Part shown: piece by piece, positions 48,103 to 58,213 of the stretch
How positions within the stretch are numbered: position 1 is the stretch's first letter
How the letters are laid out: the number at the start of each line of letters is the position of its first letter
Source: Rhodobacterales bacterium HKCCE4037
Lineage (GTDB): Bacteria > Pseudomonadota > Alphaproteobacteria > Rhodobacterales > Rhodobacteraceae
NCBI GenBank assembly: GCA_015689645.1
Contig: WVSM01000001.1
Location: 186,001 to 250,000 of the forward strand
DNA length: 64,000 bases
Reading direction: 5' to 3'
Notes under the pieces: model-generated
What the model was told of the DNA's origin: nothing
Databases searched by the model: none
What the model saw: only the letters and a program-made list of their open reading frames with translations
Made by a program: the position numbers and the translations under genes

Positions 48103-48468
48103 ATGGCGGCGTTTGATCCGGCGAGCCTGCGCTATGACGACAATGGTTTGATCCCCTGTATCGCTCAACAGGAGGGTACGGGTGAGGTTCTGATGATGGC
48201 GTGGATGAACGCCGAGGCTGTTGCCAAGACGCTGGAAACCGGCCGCGTCACCTATTGGAGCCGGTCGCGGCAGGCGTTCTGGGTCAAGGGGGAGACCTCG
48301 GGGCACGTGCAGGCGCTGGTGGAGCTGCGGGTGGATTGTGACCGGGACTGCCTGCTGGCCGTCGTGAACCAGACGGGGCCGGCGTGCCACACGAACCGGC
48401 GGGTGTGTTTCTACACGGCGATCCGGGACGGTGAAGAGGTGGAGCTGATGGCGCCGGAAGGGGAGTAG
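48103..48468 (+). CDS. hisI: Phosphoribosyl-AMP cyclohydrolase
   Basis: Third step of histidine synthesis, opening the purine ring of phosphoribosyl-AMP. The 121-aa protein matches the monofunctional HisI of alphaproteobacteria. Motifs are VLMMAWMNAEAVAKTLETG near 30-48, TYWSRSRQAFWVKGETSGH near 50-68, the magnesium/zinc site DCDRDCLL near 78-85 and CHTNRRVCFY near 94. It stands alone, not in a his operon. Confidence 0.95.
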   Translation: MAAFDPASLRYDDNGLIPCIAQQEGTGEVLMMAWMNAEAVAKTLETGRVTYWSRSRQAFWVKGETSGHVQALVELRVDCDRDCLLAVVNQTGPACHTNRRVCFYTAIRDGEEVELMAPEGE

Positions 48469-48534
48469 CTCGTCATGGTGCAAGCTTGCACACCCTATCT
48501 AAACCAATGAAATAAAATGAAAAAGCCTTTTTTG

Positions 48535-48549
48535 TTAACCCAATATTAA
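48535..48549. promoter_or_regulatory. Perfect CtrA consensus in a convergent gap
   Basis: TTAA-CCCAATA-TTAA is an exact match to the CtrA consensus. It sits in a 91-nt AT-rich gap between the ends of hisI and gluQ, where no gene start is seen. It could serve an antisense or small-RNA promoter, or be chance in an AT-rich island. Confidence 0.4.
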
Positions 48550-48559
48550 GGGTTTCAGA

Positions 48560-49399
48560 TCACAGGCCGACCATTGCCCTTATGTCCTCGGGCGTCGCCC
48601 CATCCTCGCGGTACTTGCGGATCGCGCGGGCGTCGTCGCGCTTGGCGAGGCGTTTTCCGGCCTCGTCGCGGATCAGGCGGTGGTGGTGGTAGTGGGGCAC
48701 CGGAAACCCCAGGAGATGCGCCAGAAGAACGTGGATCGGCGTGGCGTCGAACAGGTCCATGCCGCGCGTGACCAGCGTGACGCCCTGCGCGGTGTCATCG
48801 ACCACGACGCAGAGGTGGTAGGCAGCGGCTTGCCCCTTGCGGGCGACGACCACGTCCCCGATACCCTCGATCATTCCCCGTGGATCGAGAGCATGGGTGC
48901 CGGGCCGCTCGGGTCCGGTCTCGTGAAATCCGGGCAGGGGCCCGTGTTCCAGTGCCTTTGCCATGTCGAGCCGGATTGCATCATCGGGCTTGAGGTCCGA
49001 CATGGGCCGCTCGCGACAGGTGCCGGGATAGATGCGGCCATCGGGACCGAATTCCGGCACGCCCTCCTGCGGGGCACCGGCGGCGGCGGCGATATCACCG
49101 CGTGAGCAGGAGCAGGGATAGGTGAGGCCCAGATCGGCCAGTTGCCCCAAAGCCGCGCGAAACCGGTCTCCGGAGCGGGACTGGCGCATGACCGGCTCGG
49201 GCCATGTGAGGCCAAGCCACGCAAGATCCTCGAACGCCATCTGCTCGTATTCCGGCTTGGAGCGTTCGCGGTCGATATCGTCCATGCGCAGGAGAAACGT
49301 GCCGCCAGCGGCCTGCGCGAGGTTGAACGCCGTCAGCGCCGAGAAGGCGTGGCCGAGGTGCAAGGGCCCCGTCGGCGAGGGCGCGAAACGGGTAATCAC
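48560..49399 (-). CDS. gluQ: Glutamyl-Q tRNA(Asp) synthetase
   Basis: Attaches glutamate to the queuosine base at position 34 of tRNA-Asp. The 279-aa protein is a GluRS catalytic core without anticodon-binding domain, as expected. Visible are the class I start TRFAPSPTGPLHLGHAFSAL near 3-22 (HLGH as HIGH motif), zinc ligands in CSCSRGD near 96 and PGTC near 124, and KRLAKRD near 252 replacing KMSKS. It overlaps the methyltransferase gene by 4 nt. Two tRNA-Asp(GTC) genes, its substrate, lie 9 kb away. Confidence 0.93.
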   Translation of the reverse strand: MITRFAPSPTGPLHLGHAFSALTAFNLAQAAGGTFLLRMDDIDRERSKPEYEQMAFEDLAWLGLTWPEPVMRQSRSGDRFRAALGQLADLGLTYPCSCSRGDIAAAAGAPQEGVPEFGPDGRIYPGTCRERPMSDLKPDDAIRLDMAKALEHGPLPGFHETGPERPGTHALDPRGMIEGIGDVVVARKGQAAAYHLCVVVDDTAQGVTLVTRGMDLFDATPIHVLLAHLLGFPVPHYHHHRLIRDEAGKRLAKRDDARAIRKYREDGATPEDIRAMVGL

Positions 49400-49992
49400 G
49401 ATTTGCGCAGGATGTAGATGGAGGACTTCATGTCCTTGCCCGGAAGATGATCGCCGTAGTCCTCGTGGATCAACTCGGCCCGGCTTTGCGCGATTTCGAG
49501 CGCCTTCATGTAGCTGTCATCGGCCAGCGTGGCGTCGTTGTAGCTGAAGCCCAGAAGCCCGCCCGGTTCTAGAGCGGCGAGAAGCACATGCAGCGTGTTC
49601 GCAGGCGCCGCGCCAAGGCTGACGACCCCGATGGCAGAGATCACGTCGTAGCCTTCGGGCGGGGCGTCGCCGGGTTTGGCGATCCATGTCTTGCGATAGG
49701 CTCCGGTTGCCTCGGCCCGTTGCAGCATTTCCGGTGTGATGTCGGTGCCGTCGACCTGCGTGAACCCCTCGGCGGCCAATGCCATGCCCGAGAGGCCGGT
49801 GCCGCAGCCGAAATCGAGAACCGGGACAGTCAGGTCCGGCACGATTCCGGCCAGCGCCTTGGCGAGGCGTGACGGTGTCGCGTAGCCGGCACCCTGCACG
49901 TCTTCGTCATAGGTCTCTGCCCAGTCCCGGTAGAGGTCGCGGGTTTCCTCGGGTGAGCGAGGCTCCCACAGCGGTTTGTCGAGTGTTCCCAT
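49396..49992 (-). CDS. Class I SAM-dependent methyltransferase
   Basis: Methyltransferase of 198 aa. The SAM-binding motif is VPVLDFGCGTGLSGMALAAE near 55-74, with VDGTDITPEMLQRA near 80. The N-terminus (RDLYRDWAETYDEDVQGAGY) is common in small-molecule or TPMT-like methyltransferases. Substrate unknown. Its stop region overlaps the gluQ start (4 nt), so they are co-transcribed. A start at 49992 is supported by typical length. Confidence 0.85.
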   Translation of the reverse strand: MGTLDKPLWEPRSPEETRDLYRDWAETYDEDVQGAGYATPSRLAKALAGIVPDLTVPVLDFGCGTGLSGMALAAEGFTQVDGTDITPEMLQRAEATGAYRKTWIAKPGDAPPEGYDVISAIGVVSLGAAPANTLHVLLAALEPGGLLGFSYNDATLADDSYMKALEIAQSRAELIHEDYGDHLPGKDMKSSIYILRKS

Positions 49993-50030
49993 GGGGCGAC
50001 GTTAGGCGCGGTGGCCGGTCGACGTCCAGA

Positions 50031-51386
50031 TCATTCCGCCGCCTGCGCCTGCGGGGCGAGCCAATCGGTCCAGTCCGCCTTGGCGCGGTCGGTATAGGCC
50101 TTGTATCGGTCCTTGCGGCCCCGGCGCCCGGATTTCAGGCCCTCGACCGGCGGGAAGAGGCCAAAGTTCACGTTCATCGGCTGGAAGGTCTTGGCGTCCG
50201 CGCCGCCGGTAATGTGGGTGACGAGCGCGCCCATGGCGGTCGTCGGCGGAACCGGCGGCAGGGTCTCACCGCGCGCCTCGGCGGCGGCAAGGCGACCGGC
50301 AAGCAGGCCCATGGAGGCGGATTCCACGTAACCTTCCACGCCGGTGATCTGCCCCGCGAAGCGGATATGCGGCTTGGACCGCAGGCGCATCTGGTCGTCG
50401 AGCAGCGTGGGCGAGTTGATGAAGGTGTTGCGGTGGATACCGCCAAGCCGCGCGAAGGAGGCATCTTGCAGGCCGGGGATCATCCGGAACACCTCGGTCT
50501 GCGCGCCGTATTTCATCTTCGTCTGGAAGCCGACGATATTGTAGAGCGTCCCCAGCGCGTTGTCGCGGCGCAGTTGCACCACGGCATAAGCCTTGGTTTC
50601 GGGATCGTGCGGATTGGTGAGGCCCACGGGCTTCATCGGGCCGTGGCGCAGGGTTTCGCGACCGCGCTCGGCCATGACCTCGATCGGCAGGCAGCCGTCG
50701 AAATACCCGGCGGTCTCACCTTCCTTGAACTCGGTCTTGTCGGCGGCGAGCAACGCGTCGATGAAGGCCTCGTACTGGTCCTTGGTCATCGGGCAGTTGA
50801 TGTAGGCCTCACGCTCTTCCTGCGTCTCGCCCTTGTCGTAGCGGGACTGGCGCCATGCGGTGCCCATGTCGATCGTCTCGGCATAGACGATGGGGGCGAT
50901 AGCGTCGAAGAAGGCGAGGCTTTGCTGGCCGGCTTCCCTGGCGATGGCATCGGCGAGCGCGCTGCCGGTGAGGGGGCCGGTGGCGATGATCGTGGCGCCG
51001 GAGGCGGGCAGTTCGGTGATCTCGTCTTCGACGATCTCGATATTCGGATGGGCGCGGAGGCGCGCAGTCACGGTTTCCGAGAACGGGTCGCGGTCGACGG
51101 CTAGCGCACCGCCCGCGGGCAGCTTGTGGGCGTCGGCGCTTTCCATGATGAGCGAGCCCGCGGCGCGCATTTCCCAATGCAGCAGGCCCACGGCGTTCTG
51201 TTCGTCATCGTCCGAGCGGAACGAGTTGGAGCACACCATCTCGGCCAGGTTGCCGGTGCGGTGGGCGAAGGTTTCGACCTTGGGGCGCATTTCGACGATG
51301 CGGACCCTGAGGCCCGCATTGGCTGCCTGCCACGCGGCCTCGGACCCTGCCATGCCGCCGCCGATGATTGTTAGATCCGTGTCCAT
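50031..51386 (-). CDS. trmFO: Methylenetetrahydrofolate-tRNA-(uracil-5-)-methyltransferase TrmFO
   Basis: Flavin and folate-dependent enzyme that makes 5-methyluridine at position 54 of tRNA. The 451-aa protein begins with the FAD motif [15 protein letters not shown] near 5-19. [14 protein letters not shown] near 46-59 and [13 protein letters not shown] near 194 are TrmFO hallmarks, as is [20 protein letters not shown] near 360. The ATG chosen starts directly before the Rossmann strand; the frame upstream is non-protein-like. It reads in the same direction as the gluQ-methyltransferase pair. Confidence 0.95.
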   Translation of the reverse strand: MDTDLTIIGGGMAGSEAAWQAANAGLRVRIVEMRPKVETFAHRTGNLAEMVCSNSFRSDDDEQNAVGLLHWEMRAAGSLIMESADAHKLPAGGALAVDRDPFSETVTARLRAHPNIEIVEDEITELPASGATIIATGPLTGSALADAIAREAGQQSLAFFDAIAPIVYAETIDMGTAWRQSRYDKGETQEEREAYINCPMTKDQYEAFIDALLAADKTEFKEGETAGYFDGCLPIEVMAERGRETLRHGPMKPVGLTNPHDPETKAYAVVQLRRDNALGTLYNIVGFQTKMKYGAQTEVFRMIPGLQDASFARLGGIHRNTFINSPTLLDDQMRLRSKPHIRFAGQITGVEGYVESASMGLLAGRLAAAEARGETLPPVPPTTAMGALVTHITGGADAKTFQPMNVNFGLFPPVEGLKSGRRGRKDRYKAYTDRAKADWTDWLAPQAQAAE

Positions 51387-51437
51387 GGCGCCCAGATAGC
51401 GGAGCGGGCCGGGCGGCTCAAGGTGGGTGTGAAACGT

Positions 51438-51465
51438 CAGACGCACCGCCGGGGCGGTGCGTCTG
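51438..51465 (-). terminator. Hairpin terminator after the DoxX-like gene
   Basis: CAGACGCACCG pairs perfectly with CGGTGCGTCTG, with a C-G pair and a short loop inside. On the minus strand it lies 18 nt after the stop of the gene at 51484; the tail is only weakly T-rich. Confidence 0.65.
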
Positions 51466-51483
51466 GGGTTCTGGTCGGCCGGA

Positions 51484-52146
51484 TCAGGCGGCGGTCCAAG
51501 CCTCGTCATCCGCGAAGATGTTGTCGACCACGTCGTCCATGACCGGGGCCGACGGCGCGTCGCGGCGGGTGCTGCTGAACACCGGGGTTTCGGCGGGCCG
51601 TGCGGGGCGTTCGAACTTCTGGTCGGCCTCCGCCCGTGCCCTTGCACCGGCGCGCAGGTCCCGGGGACGGGGAACCTGCGTCTCCGCGCCCATGGCGGCC
51701 CGGGTCAGCGTGCTGGCGACAACCCGGCGGGGAACGATCACGCGCTGCACGAGCTTGCGACGCAGGCGGCGGTCGTGGACGCTGTCGCCATAGGTCAGGA
51801 GGAGCGCCGCGATCAGGGCGAGGTCCCGCCAGAAGGCGCCGAGTTCCTGCTCCACACCCAGTTCGATCATCACGAGGTAGCTGGCGAAGAAGGTCATGAT
51901 CGCCAGCATCAGCGCGGCGACGCGGGTCGCCATGCCGAGCATGATGAGGAAGGAACAGATGAAGACCAGCCCCGCGGCGGTTGCCGTGGCGTAGATTTCC
52001 GGCAGCACGGCGGAGAACAGGATGCCGAGATTGGTGCCGGGGATGATGTTGAGCGCAACCGCCAGGAAGTAGGATGCGATGAGAACTCTCAGTACCAGTT
52101 GAGCTGCGACATTCAGAGTAACGCGATCTGCCGTACCTGTGGACAT
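51484..52146 (-). CDS. DoxX-like membrane protein with long C-terminal tail
   Basis: Inner-membrane protein of 220 aa. Four hydrophobic helices fill residues 10-115 ([53 protein letters not shown]), in the manner of DoxX/SURF4-like proteins. From about 120 the protein is hydrophilic and Arg-rich ([18 protein letters not shown]), ending acidic ([15 protein letters not shown]). The ATG is preceded by GGAAAGGA. Function unknown; the tail may be a cytosolic interaction segment. Confidence 0.7.
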   Translation of the reverse strand: MSTGTADRVTLNVAAQLVLRVLIASYFLAVALNIIPGTNLGILFSAVLPEIYATATAAGLVFICSFLIMLGMATRVAALMLAIMTFFASYLVMIELGVEQELGAFWRDLALIAALLLTYGDSVHDRRLRRKLVQRVIVPRRVVASTLTRAAMGAETQVPRPRDLRAGARARAEADQKFERPARPAETPVFSSTRRDAPSAPVMDDVVDNIFADDEAWTAA

Positions 52147-52396
52147 TGGGTGTCCTTTCCTTGTCTGCTGACCGGGTGCGATGCCGAGGTGCCTTGGCAT
52201 TCGGGTCGCGCCGGGGGTGTGTCCGCGACCGGTCAAGTTGCCCTAATGGTCATGAAGCGGCCGGTTCGAGACAAATTTAAGGAAATTTACGGTGTGATTT
52301 CCGGGCCGTTGTGCGGCGGAAATGCGGAGCTTGGGGCGAAATCAGGGCAGACGCGGCAGGAATGGGGCGCGGGTCGGGCGATTTGGCGGTGGGCGC

Positions 52397-52768
52397 TCAG
52401 GTCTCGTGCCGTGCGATGGCGAAGCGGCCGGGGCCATGGGCGGCGAGCATCAGGTAGCCGCCGGCGATGACCCAGTTCTTGACCACGATGGTCATCTGCC
52501 ACGGATCGCCGAGGAGGTAGTGGAAATAGCTGGTGACGATGCAATAGCCCGCGGCCAGGATCGCAAGGGGGCGCGTGGCGATGCCGAGCGCGATGCCGAT
52601 CCCGGCGATGGTGGTGAACAGGGCGGCGGGCCAGATCAGCCAGCCGGGCAGGGCGGCGAGCGCCAGGAGCGCCTGCGCGTCGGCGGGTGACGCGATCTTC
52701 TGCGCCGTGCCGGCCAGCATCAGCGCCGCCAGCAGCAACCGGCCGATGAGGGCGAGGAGATCAGACAT
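52397..52768 (-). CDS. DoxX family membrane protein
   Basis: Small polytopic protein of 123 aa with four helices. LIGRLLLAALMLAGTAQKIA near 6-25 and ATRPLAILAAGYCIVTSYFH near 67-86 are DoxX-like, as are HYLLGDP and KNWVIAGGYLMLAAHGPGR. DoxX-type proteins have been linked to redox stress and quinone interaction, but the role here is unknown. It overlaps the 75-aa gene by 8 nt, which in turn overlaps gyrA by 4 nt. Confidence 0.85.
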   Translation of the reverse strand: MSDLLALIGRLLLAALMLAGTAQKIASPADAQALLALAALPGWLIWPAALFTTIAGIGIALGIATRPLAILAAGYCIVTSYFHYLLGDPWQMTIVVKNWVIAGGYLMLAAHGPGRFAIARHET

Positions 52769-52988
52769 GGCGGCGTTCGAGATTGTCGGCGATCCGCTCC
52801 AGCGCGGCGACCTGCCGTTCATGGAGCGCGATCTGCCGTTCCTGGATCGCGATCTGCTGCTTCTGGTTCGTCTCTATCTGTTCGTTGGTGGCTTGTACCC
52901 GGCGGCCTCGGCGCAATCCGAGGCCGAACATGATCAGGATGGCAACGATGAATGCGACGACAACGGCCGCGTACCACTCATCCCTCAT
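52761..52988 (-). CDS. 75-aa membrane protein with coiled coil
   Basis: Small protein with one transmembrane helix ([20 protein letters not shown] near 6-25), a basic stop-transfer RRGRR, and a Gln/Glu-rich helix ([20 protein letters not shown] near 37-56, then [13 protein letters not shown]) that should form a coiled coil. The heptad-like QIA.QERQIA.HERQVA repeat is visible. It overlaps gyrA by 4 nt (ATGA) and the DoxX gene by 8 nt, so it is co-translated with gyrase subunit A. No family recognised. Confidence 0.75.
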   Translation of the reverse strand: MRDEWYAAVVVAFIVAILIMFGLGLRRGRRVQATNEQIETNQKQQIAIQERQIALHERQVAALERIADNLERRHV

Positions 52989-55759
52989 TCATCACCGCCA
53001 CCGTCGCCGCCCTCGTCGATCACCTCGGCATCCTCGTCACCCTGATCGGCGATATAGGCGACGCTGACGACTTCCTCACCCTTGCCGGTGTTGAACACCC
53101 GCACGCCGCCCGCCGAACGGGAGCGGAAGGAGATGCCGTCGATCGGCACCCGGATCGACTGGCCTGTCGACGTGGCCAGCATGATCTGATCGTCGAGATC
53201 GACGGGGAAGGACGCCACGAGGTCACCGCCGCGCATGGCTTTGTCCATCGCCATGACGCCCTGGCCGCCACGCCCGCGCACAGGGTAATCGTGCGACGAC
53301 GACAGCTTGCCCGCACCGCCGGAGGTGATCGTCAGGATCAGGTCCTCGGCTGCCGACATCTCGGCGTAGCGTTCGGGCGAGAGCTGACCCTGTGCGACGG
53401 CTTCCTCGTCCTCGTCCACCTCGACCTCTTCCTCGGGCGCGCCGGCCATCAGGCGGCGCTGCTTGAGGTAGGCGGCGCGTTCCTGCGGGTCGGCCTCGAA
53501 ATGGCGGATGATCGACATGGAGACGACCTCGTCGCCCTCGGCGAGACGCACGCCGCGCACACCGGTGGAGGCGCGGGAGTTGAACACCCGCACGTCGGTG
53601 GCGGGGAAGCGGATCGCGCGGCCCTTGCGGGTCACCAGCATGACGTCGTCGTCGTTGGAGGCGATGCGCGCGTTGATCATGCGCCAGCCTTCGCTTTCGC
53701 CTTCGAACTTCATGGCGATCTTGCCGTTGCGCATGACGTTGGCGAAGTCCGACAGCGCGTTGCGCCGCACCGTGCCCCGGTCGGTGCAGAACACCACCTG
53801 CAACTCGTCCCAGTGATCCTCATCCCGGTCGACGGGCATGATCGCGGCGATGCCGGTGCCGATCTCGATGGGCAGGATGTTCACGATGGCCTTGCCGCGC
53901 GAAGAGCGGGAACCCTGCGGCAGACGCCATGTCTTGAGCTTGTAGACCATGCCGTTGGTCGTGAAGAACAGCAGCGGCGTGTGGGTATTGGCGACGAAGA
54001 GCGACGTCACGACGTCATCATCCTTCATCGAGCCGCCGCTGAGGCCCTTGCCGCCGCGTTTCTGCGCGCGGAAGTCGGCCAGCGGGGTGCGCTTGATGTA
54101 GCCGCCCTGCGTGATGGTGACGACCATATCCTCGCGCTCGATCAGGTCCTCGTCTTCCATGTCGCCGGACCAGTCGACGATCTCGGTACGGCGCGGTACG
54201 GCGAATTTCTCGCGCACTTCGGCCAGTTCGCCCGAGATGATTTCGAGGATGCGGTCGCGCGAGGCGAGGATGGCGAGGTATTCCTTGATCTTGCCCGCCA
54301 GTTCTTCGAGTTCGTCGGTGACCTCTTTCACGCCAAGCTGCGTCAGGCGTTGCAGGCGCAATTCCAGGATGGCGCGGGCCTGAGTCTCGGACAGGTTGTA
54401 GGTGCCGTCGTCGTTGGCCGTGTGGGTCGGATCGTCGATCAGCTTGATGAAGGGCAGGATTTCCTCGGCCGGCCAGCGGCGCGTCATCAGCTTTTCACGC
54501 GCTTCGGGCGCATCGGCGGAGGCGCGGATGGTGCGCACCACCTCGTCCACGTTGGACACGGCGACAGCCAGACCGCAGAGCACATGGGCCCGGTCGCGTG
54601 CCTTGCGCAGTTCGAAGGCGGTGCGGCGGGCGACGACTTCCTCGCGGAAATCGAGGAAGGCGGTGAGGAAGCCGCGCAGCGTCAGTTGCTCGGGCCGTCC
54701 GCCGTTCAGCGCCAGCATGTTGCAGCCGAAAGACGTCTGCATCTGGGTGAAGCGGAACAGCTGGTTCAGCACAACCTCGGGCGTGGCGTCGCGCTTGAGT
54801 TCGATCACCACCCGCACGCCGACCCGGTCGGATTCGTCGGCTACGCCGGAAATGCCGTCGACCTTCTTCTCGCGCACCAGATCGGCGATGCGTTCGATCA
54901 TCGAGGCCTTGTTCACCTGGTAGGGAATCTCGTCGATGACGATGGCGTAGCGGTCCTTGCGGATTTCCTCGGTATGGGTCTTGGCGCGGATGATGACCGA
55001 GCCGCGCCCTTCGAGGTAGGCCTTCCGCGCGCCGGAGCGGCCGAGGATGAGGCCGCCGGTCGGGAAATCGGGGGCCGGAACGTATTCGATCAGTTCCTCG
55101 GACGAGAGGTCCGGATTCTCGATCAGGGCCTGGCAGGCGTCGATCACTTCGCCGAGGTTGTGGGGCGGGATGTTGGTGGCCATGCCGACCGCGATGCCGC
55201 CCGCGCCGTTGACCAGCATGTTCGGGAAGCGCGACGGCAGAACCGACGGTTCCTGTTGCTTGCCGTCGTAATTGTCGACGAAATCGACCGTGTCCTTGTC
55301 GATATCGGCCAGGATGTAGGCGGCGGGCGCGTCCATCCGCACCTCGGTGTAACGCATGGCGGCGGGGTTATCGCCGTCCATCGAGCCGAAGTTGCCCTGC
55401 CCGTCGAGGAGCGGCAGCGACATCGAGAAATCCTGCGCCATGCGGACCAGCGCATCGTAAATGGCCGAGTCGCCATGGGGGTGATACTGGCCCATGACGT
55501 CCCCGACGGGCCGCGCGGACTTGCGATAGGCCTTGTCGTGGGTGTTGCCGGTTTCGTGCATGGCGAACAGGATGCGCCGGTGCACGGGCTTCAACCCGTC
55601 GCGCAGATCGGGGATCGCGCGGGAGATGATGACCGACATGGCGTAGTCGATGAAGGAGGTCTTCATCTCCGCCGAAATGTCGATCGTCGGGCCGGAATGT
55701 TCGGGCCGTTCGGGCGGCATGGCGCCGCCGTCTTCGGGGGTCTCGGGAGTGTCCGTCAA
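52985..55759 (-). CDS. gyrA: DNA gyrase subunit A
   Basis: Breakage-reunion subunit of gyrase, which introduces negative supercoils. The 924-aa protein has the catalytic Tyr137 in [10 protein letters not shown] and the quinolone region [17 protein letters not shown] with Ser98 and Asp102 at the E. coli 83 and 87 positions, the usual susceptible residues. The C-terminal beta-pinwheel carries a GyrA box (QKRGGKG near 568) that distinguishes it from ParC. The tail is acidic ([20 protein letters not shown]). A TATAGT hexamer at 55786-55791 on the minus strand may be its -10. Confidence 0.97.
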   Translation of the reverse strand: MTDTPETPEDGGAMPPERPEHSGPTIDISAEMKTSFIDYAMSVIISRAIPDLRDGLKPVHRRILFAMHETGNTHDKAYRKSARPVGDVMGQYHPHGDSAIYDALVRMAQDFSMSLPLLDGQGNFGSMDGDNPAAMRYTEVRMDAPAAYILADIDKDTVDFVDNYDGKQQEPSVLPSRFPNMLVNGAGGIAVGMATNIPPHNLGEVIDACQALIENPDLSSEELIEYVPAPDFPTGGLILGRSGARKAYLEGRGSVIIRAKTHTEEIRKDRYAIVIDEIPYQVNKASMIERIADLVREKKVDGISGVADESDRVGVRVVIELKRDATPEVVLNQLFRFTQMQTSFGCNMLALNGGRPEQLTLRGFLTAFLDFREEVVARRTAFELRKARDRAHVLCGLAVAVSNVDEVVRTIRASADAPEAREKLMTRRWPAEEILPFIKLIDDPTHTANDDGTYNLSETQARAILELRLQRLTQLGVKEVTDELEELAGKIKEYLAILASRDRILEIISGELAEVREKFAVPRRTEIVDWSGDMEDEDLIEREDMVVTITQGGYIKRTPLADFRAQKRGGKGLSGGSMKDDDVVTSLFVANTHTPLLFFTTNGMVYKLKTWRLPQGSRSSRGKAIVNILPIEIGTGIAAIMPVDRDEDHWDELQVVFCTDRGTVRRNALSDFANVMRNGKIAMKFEGESEGWRMINARIASNDDDVMLVTRKGRAIRFPATDVRVFNSRASTGVRGVRLAEGDEVVSMSIIRHFEADPQERAAYLKQRRLMAGAPEEEVEVDEDEEAVAQGQLSPERYAEMSAAEDLILTITSGGAGKLSSSHDYPVRGRGGQGVMAMDKAMRGGDLVASFPVDLDDQIMLATSTGQSIRVPIDGISFRSRSAGGVRVFNTGKGEEVVSVAYIADQGDEDAEVIDEGGDGGGDE

Positions 55760-55958
55760 AGTCTGGCCTGTCCGCTGTGTTTTTCACTATATTTTGTTGT
55801 CGGCAGCATAGTCCGACGCGACATTGGGTGCAAGCGCGGGGGTTGCATTTGGCAGCCCGGAGCCGCGCCTGCTAACAAATTGTTTTCTTTGAAAATTAAC
55901 GAATCTGGCGCAGGATTTTTCCCGGAAGGGAAGGGCAACATGAAAGAGGTGCCTCAAA

Positions 55959-56222
55959 ATGACCGAGACCGAGCTGATGCTGAAAGGATACGGGCTCACC
56001 ACCGCAGAGATGTTCTACCGGTTGCCGGATTACCGGAACGTGCTGAACACCTTCGTCTGGCAGGACTATGATCTGGCCCCCGATTACCCGCGATTGTTCG
56101 AGTTCATCGAATTCTGGCAGGACAAGATCGAGGGGCCGTTGCATTCGGTCCGTTTCACCCATCGCAAGGTGATCGCGCCGGGTGAATGGCGCAACGTGAC
56201 GGGTGAGTTCACGTTGCACTGA
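55959..56222 (+). CDS. usg: Usg family protein
   Basis: Small protein of 87 aa matching the alphaproteobacterial Usg family, whose function is unknown. Typical blocks are LKGYGLTTAEMFYRLPDYRN near 8-27, LNTFVWQDYDLAPDYPRLFE near 29-48, and FWQDKIEGPLHSVRFTHRK near 52-70. It is divergent from gyrA and convergent with ornithine cyclodeaminase, 15 nt away. In other alphaproteobacteria it is found near trp genes, a link not seen here. Confidence 0.88.
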   Translation: MTETELMLKGYGLTTAEMFYRLPDYRNVLNTFVWQDYDLAPDYPRLFEFIEFWQDKIEGPLHSVRFTHRKVIAPGEWRNVTGEFTLH

Positions 56223-56237
56223 CGGCATGCGGCGCGC

Positions 56238-57293
56238 CTAGGCAGGCCGGGCGCGCTGCACCATCCCGAAAAGGTCGCGCGGGTCGTCCGGGTCGGCCAG
56301 CATGTCGAGCCGGTCGTACATGCCGTGGCTCTGCAACGCCTCGCGCACGTAGCGCAGGGCGGAGAAATCCTCGGTCGCGAAGCCCACGCTGTCGAAGAGC
56401 GTGATCTGCTGCGGGTCGGTGCGGCCCTCGGCTTCGCCACGGATCACGCGCCAGAGCTCGGTGACGGGGTGATCTTCGGGGAGTTGCTGGATCTCGCCCT
56501 CGATGCGGGTCTGGGGCGGGTATTCCACGAAGATGTCGGAGCGCAGGAGGATGTCGCGGTGCAGCTCGGTCTTGCCGGGGCAGTCGCCGCCGATGGCGTT
56601 CACATGCACGCCCGCGCCCACCATGTTGTCGGTCAGGATGGTGGCGTATTGCTTGTCGGCGGTGCAGGTCGTGATGATCTGCGCGCCTTCGACGGCCTCC
56701 TCGGGCGAGGTGCAGGGGATGATCGTCAGGCCGGAGCCCGCGAGGTTGCGGGCGGCCTTCCCGGTCGCGCCCGCGTCGATGTCGTAGAGGCGCACTGTGT
56801 CGATCCCGCAGACCGCCTTGAAGGCGAGGCACTGGAATTCCGACTGCGCGCCGTTGCCGATCATCGCCATGGTTTTCGCGTTTTTCGGCGCGAGGTGGCG
56901 GGCGACCATGGCGGAGGTTGCGGCGGTGCGCAGCGCGGTGAGGACCGTCATCTCCGACAGCAGCACGGGGTAGCCGGTGTCGACATCGGCCAGCAGCCCG
57001 AAGGCCTGCACCGTCTGCAGCCCGTCGCGCGTGTTCTTGGGGTGGCCGTTGACATATTTGAACGCGTAGTGCTCGCCGTCGCTGGTGGGCATCAGCTCGA
57101 TCACGCCGTCGGGGGAATGGGCGGCGACGCGGGGGGTCTTGTCGAAGAGGTCCCAGCGTTTGAAATCGGCCTCGATGGCGTCGGCGAGGTCCACCAGCAT
57201 GCGTTCCAGCCCGATCTCGTGGATCAGGGCCATCATGTTGGCGACGGAGACGAAGGGCACGAAGGCGCGCTCGGAGGGGGCGGGGAGGGTCAT
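56238..57293 (-). CDS. Ornithine cyclodeaminase
   Basis: NAD-dependent enzyme that converts ornithine to proline with release of ammonia. The 351-aa protein has substrate/cofactor motifs ALRTAATSAMVARHLA near 120-135, MAMIGNGAQSEFQCLA near 143-158 (Rossmann glycines), and HVNAIGGDCPGKTEL near 228-242 with the catalytic Asp. This GGDCPGK form is typical of the true OCD subgroup. It overlaps the arginase start/stop by 4 nt. Together they degrade arginine to proline. Confidence 0.92.
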   Translation of the reverse strand: MTLPAPSERAFVPFVSVANMMALIHEIGLERMLVDLADAIEADFKRWDLFDKTPRVAAHSPDGVIELMPTSDGEHYAFKYVNGHPKNTRDGLQTVQAFGLLADVDTGYPVLLSEMTVLTALRTAATSAMVARHLAPKNAKTMAMIGNGAQSEFQCLAFKAVCGIDTVRLYDIDAGATGKAARNLAGSGLTIIPCTSPEEAVEGAQIITTCTADKQYATILTDNMVGAGVHVNAIGGDCPGKTELHRDILLRSDIFVEYPPQTRIEGEIQQLPEDHPVTELWRVIRGEAEGRTDPQQITLFDSVGFATEDFSALRYVREALQSHGMYDRLDMLADPDDPRDLFGMVQRARPA

Positions 57294-58213
57294 GCGGCGT
57301 ATCCTTGTGTCGGGCGGTCGAAAATCTTGCGGCCCATGAGCGAGGCGGTGAGGTCCACCATCAGCGAGGCGGTGCGGCCGCGTTCGTCGAGGAAAGGGTT
57401 CAGCTCCACCAGGTCGAGCGAGGTGACGAGGCCGCTTTCGTGCAGCATCTCCATCACCAGGTGCGCCTCGCGGAAGGTGGCGCCACCCGGCACGGTGGTG
57501 CCCACGGCGGGTGCGATGGACGGATCGAGGAAATCGACGTCGAGCGAGACATGCAGCGCGCCGCCGGCCTCGGCCACGCGGGCAAGGAAAGCGCGGAGCG
57601 GCGCGGCGATGCCGTGTTCGTCGATGGCGCGCATGTCGTGGCGGTCCACCGGCAGCGCCTCGAGCGCCGCACGCTCGGGTGCATCGACGGAGCGCAGGCC
57701 GATCATGCAGACATTCTCTGCCGGGATCGGGGCGGGCAGGGGCGGGAAGTCCTCGAACCCCGGCTGGCCGGTGACATAGGCGACGGGGCAGCCGTGCAGG
57801 TTGCCGGAGGTGGTGGTCTGCGGCGTGTTGAAATCGGAATGGGCGTCGAGCCAGAGCACGAATTGCGGACGGCCCAGCGCCTGCGCATGGGCGGCGACAC
57901 CGGCGACGCTGCCCATCGAGAGCGCGTGATCGCCGCCAAGGAAGATCGGGAAGCCGTCCGCCATGCTGGCCTCAGCCGCGTCCATCAGCGCCCTGGTCCA
58001 GCCGACCGTCCGGGGCAGTTCATGGAGATGCGGATGCTGGGGCAGGTCGGTCTCGGAAGGTGAGAGATTGCCCAGATCGCGCACGGCGACGCCCAGTTCG
58101 TGCAATGCCTCGGCGATGCCCGCGACGCGAAAGGCATCGGGGCCCATCAGGCAACCCTGGCGCGCCTTGCCGCAATCGACCGGCGCACCCACGAGAATGC
58201 AGTCCTTTTGCAT
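57290..58213 (-). CDS. Arginase
   Basis: Binuclear manganese hydrolase giving ornithine and urea from arginine, 307 aa. Metal ligands are in GGDHALSMGS near 97-106, DAHSDFNTP near 122-130 and SLDVDFLDP near 226-234. SGNLHGCPVAYVTG and NPFLDERGRTASLMVDL also match. The ATG at 58213 is the one just before QKDCILVGAPVDCG; the longer frame upstream is not conserved-looking. It is divergent from an Lrp-type regulator that probably controls it, as known for arginine catabolism in related bacteria. Confidence 0.93.
   Translation of the reverse strand: MQKDCILVGAPVDCGKARQGCLMGPDAFRVAGIAEALHELGVAVRDLGNLSPSETDLPQHPHLHELPRTVGWTRALMDAAEASMADGFPIFLGGDHALSMGSVAGVAAHAQALGRPQFVLWLDAHSDFNTPQTTTSGNLHGCPVAYVTGQPGFEDFPPLPAPIPAENVCMIGLRSVDAPERAALEALPVDRHDMRAIDEHGIAAPLRAFLARVAEAGGALHVSLDVDFLDPSIAPAVGTTVPGGATFREAHLVMEMLHESGLVTSLDLVELNPFLDERGRTASLMVDLTASLMGRKIFDRPTQGYAA

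Noticed and set aside
52273-52288. AAATTT-AAGG-AAATTT element upstream of the DoxX-like gene
   Set aside because: Each half is itself a palindrome, and the AT-rich block is short, so an operator cannot be told from chance.
52952-56071. 1039-codon open frame on the plus strand
   Set aside because: It is antisense to gyrA, which has full catalytic and GyrA-box motifs. The plus frame has no recognisable domain and reads through the gyrA promoter.
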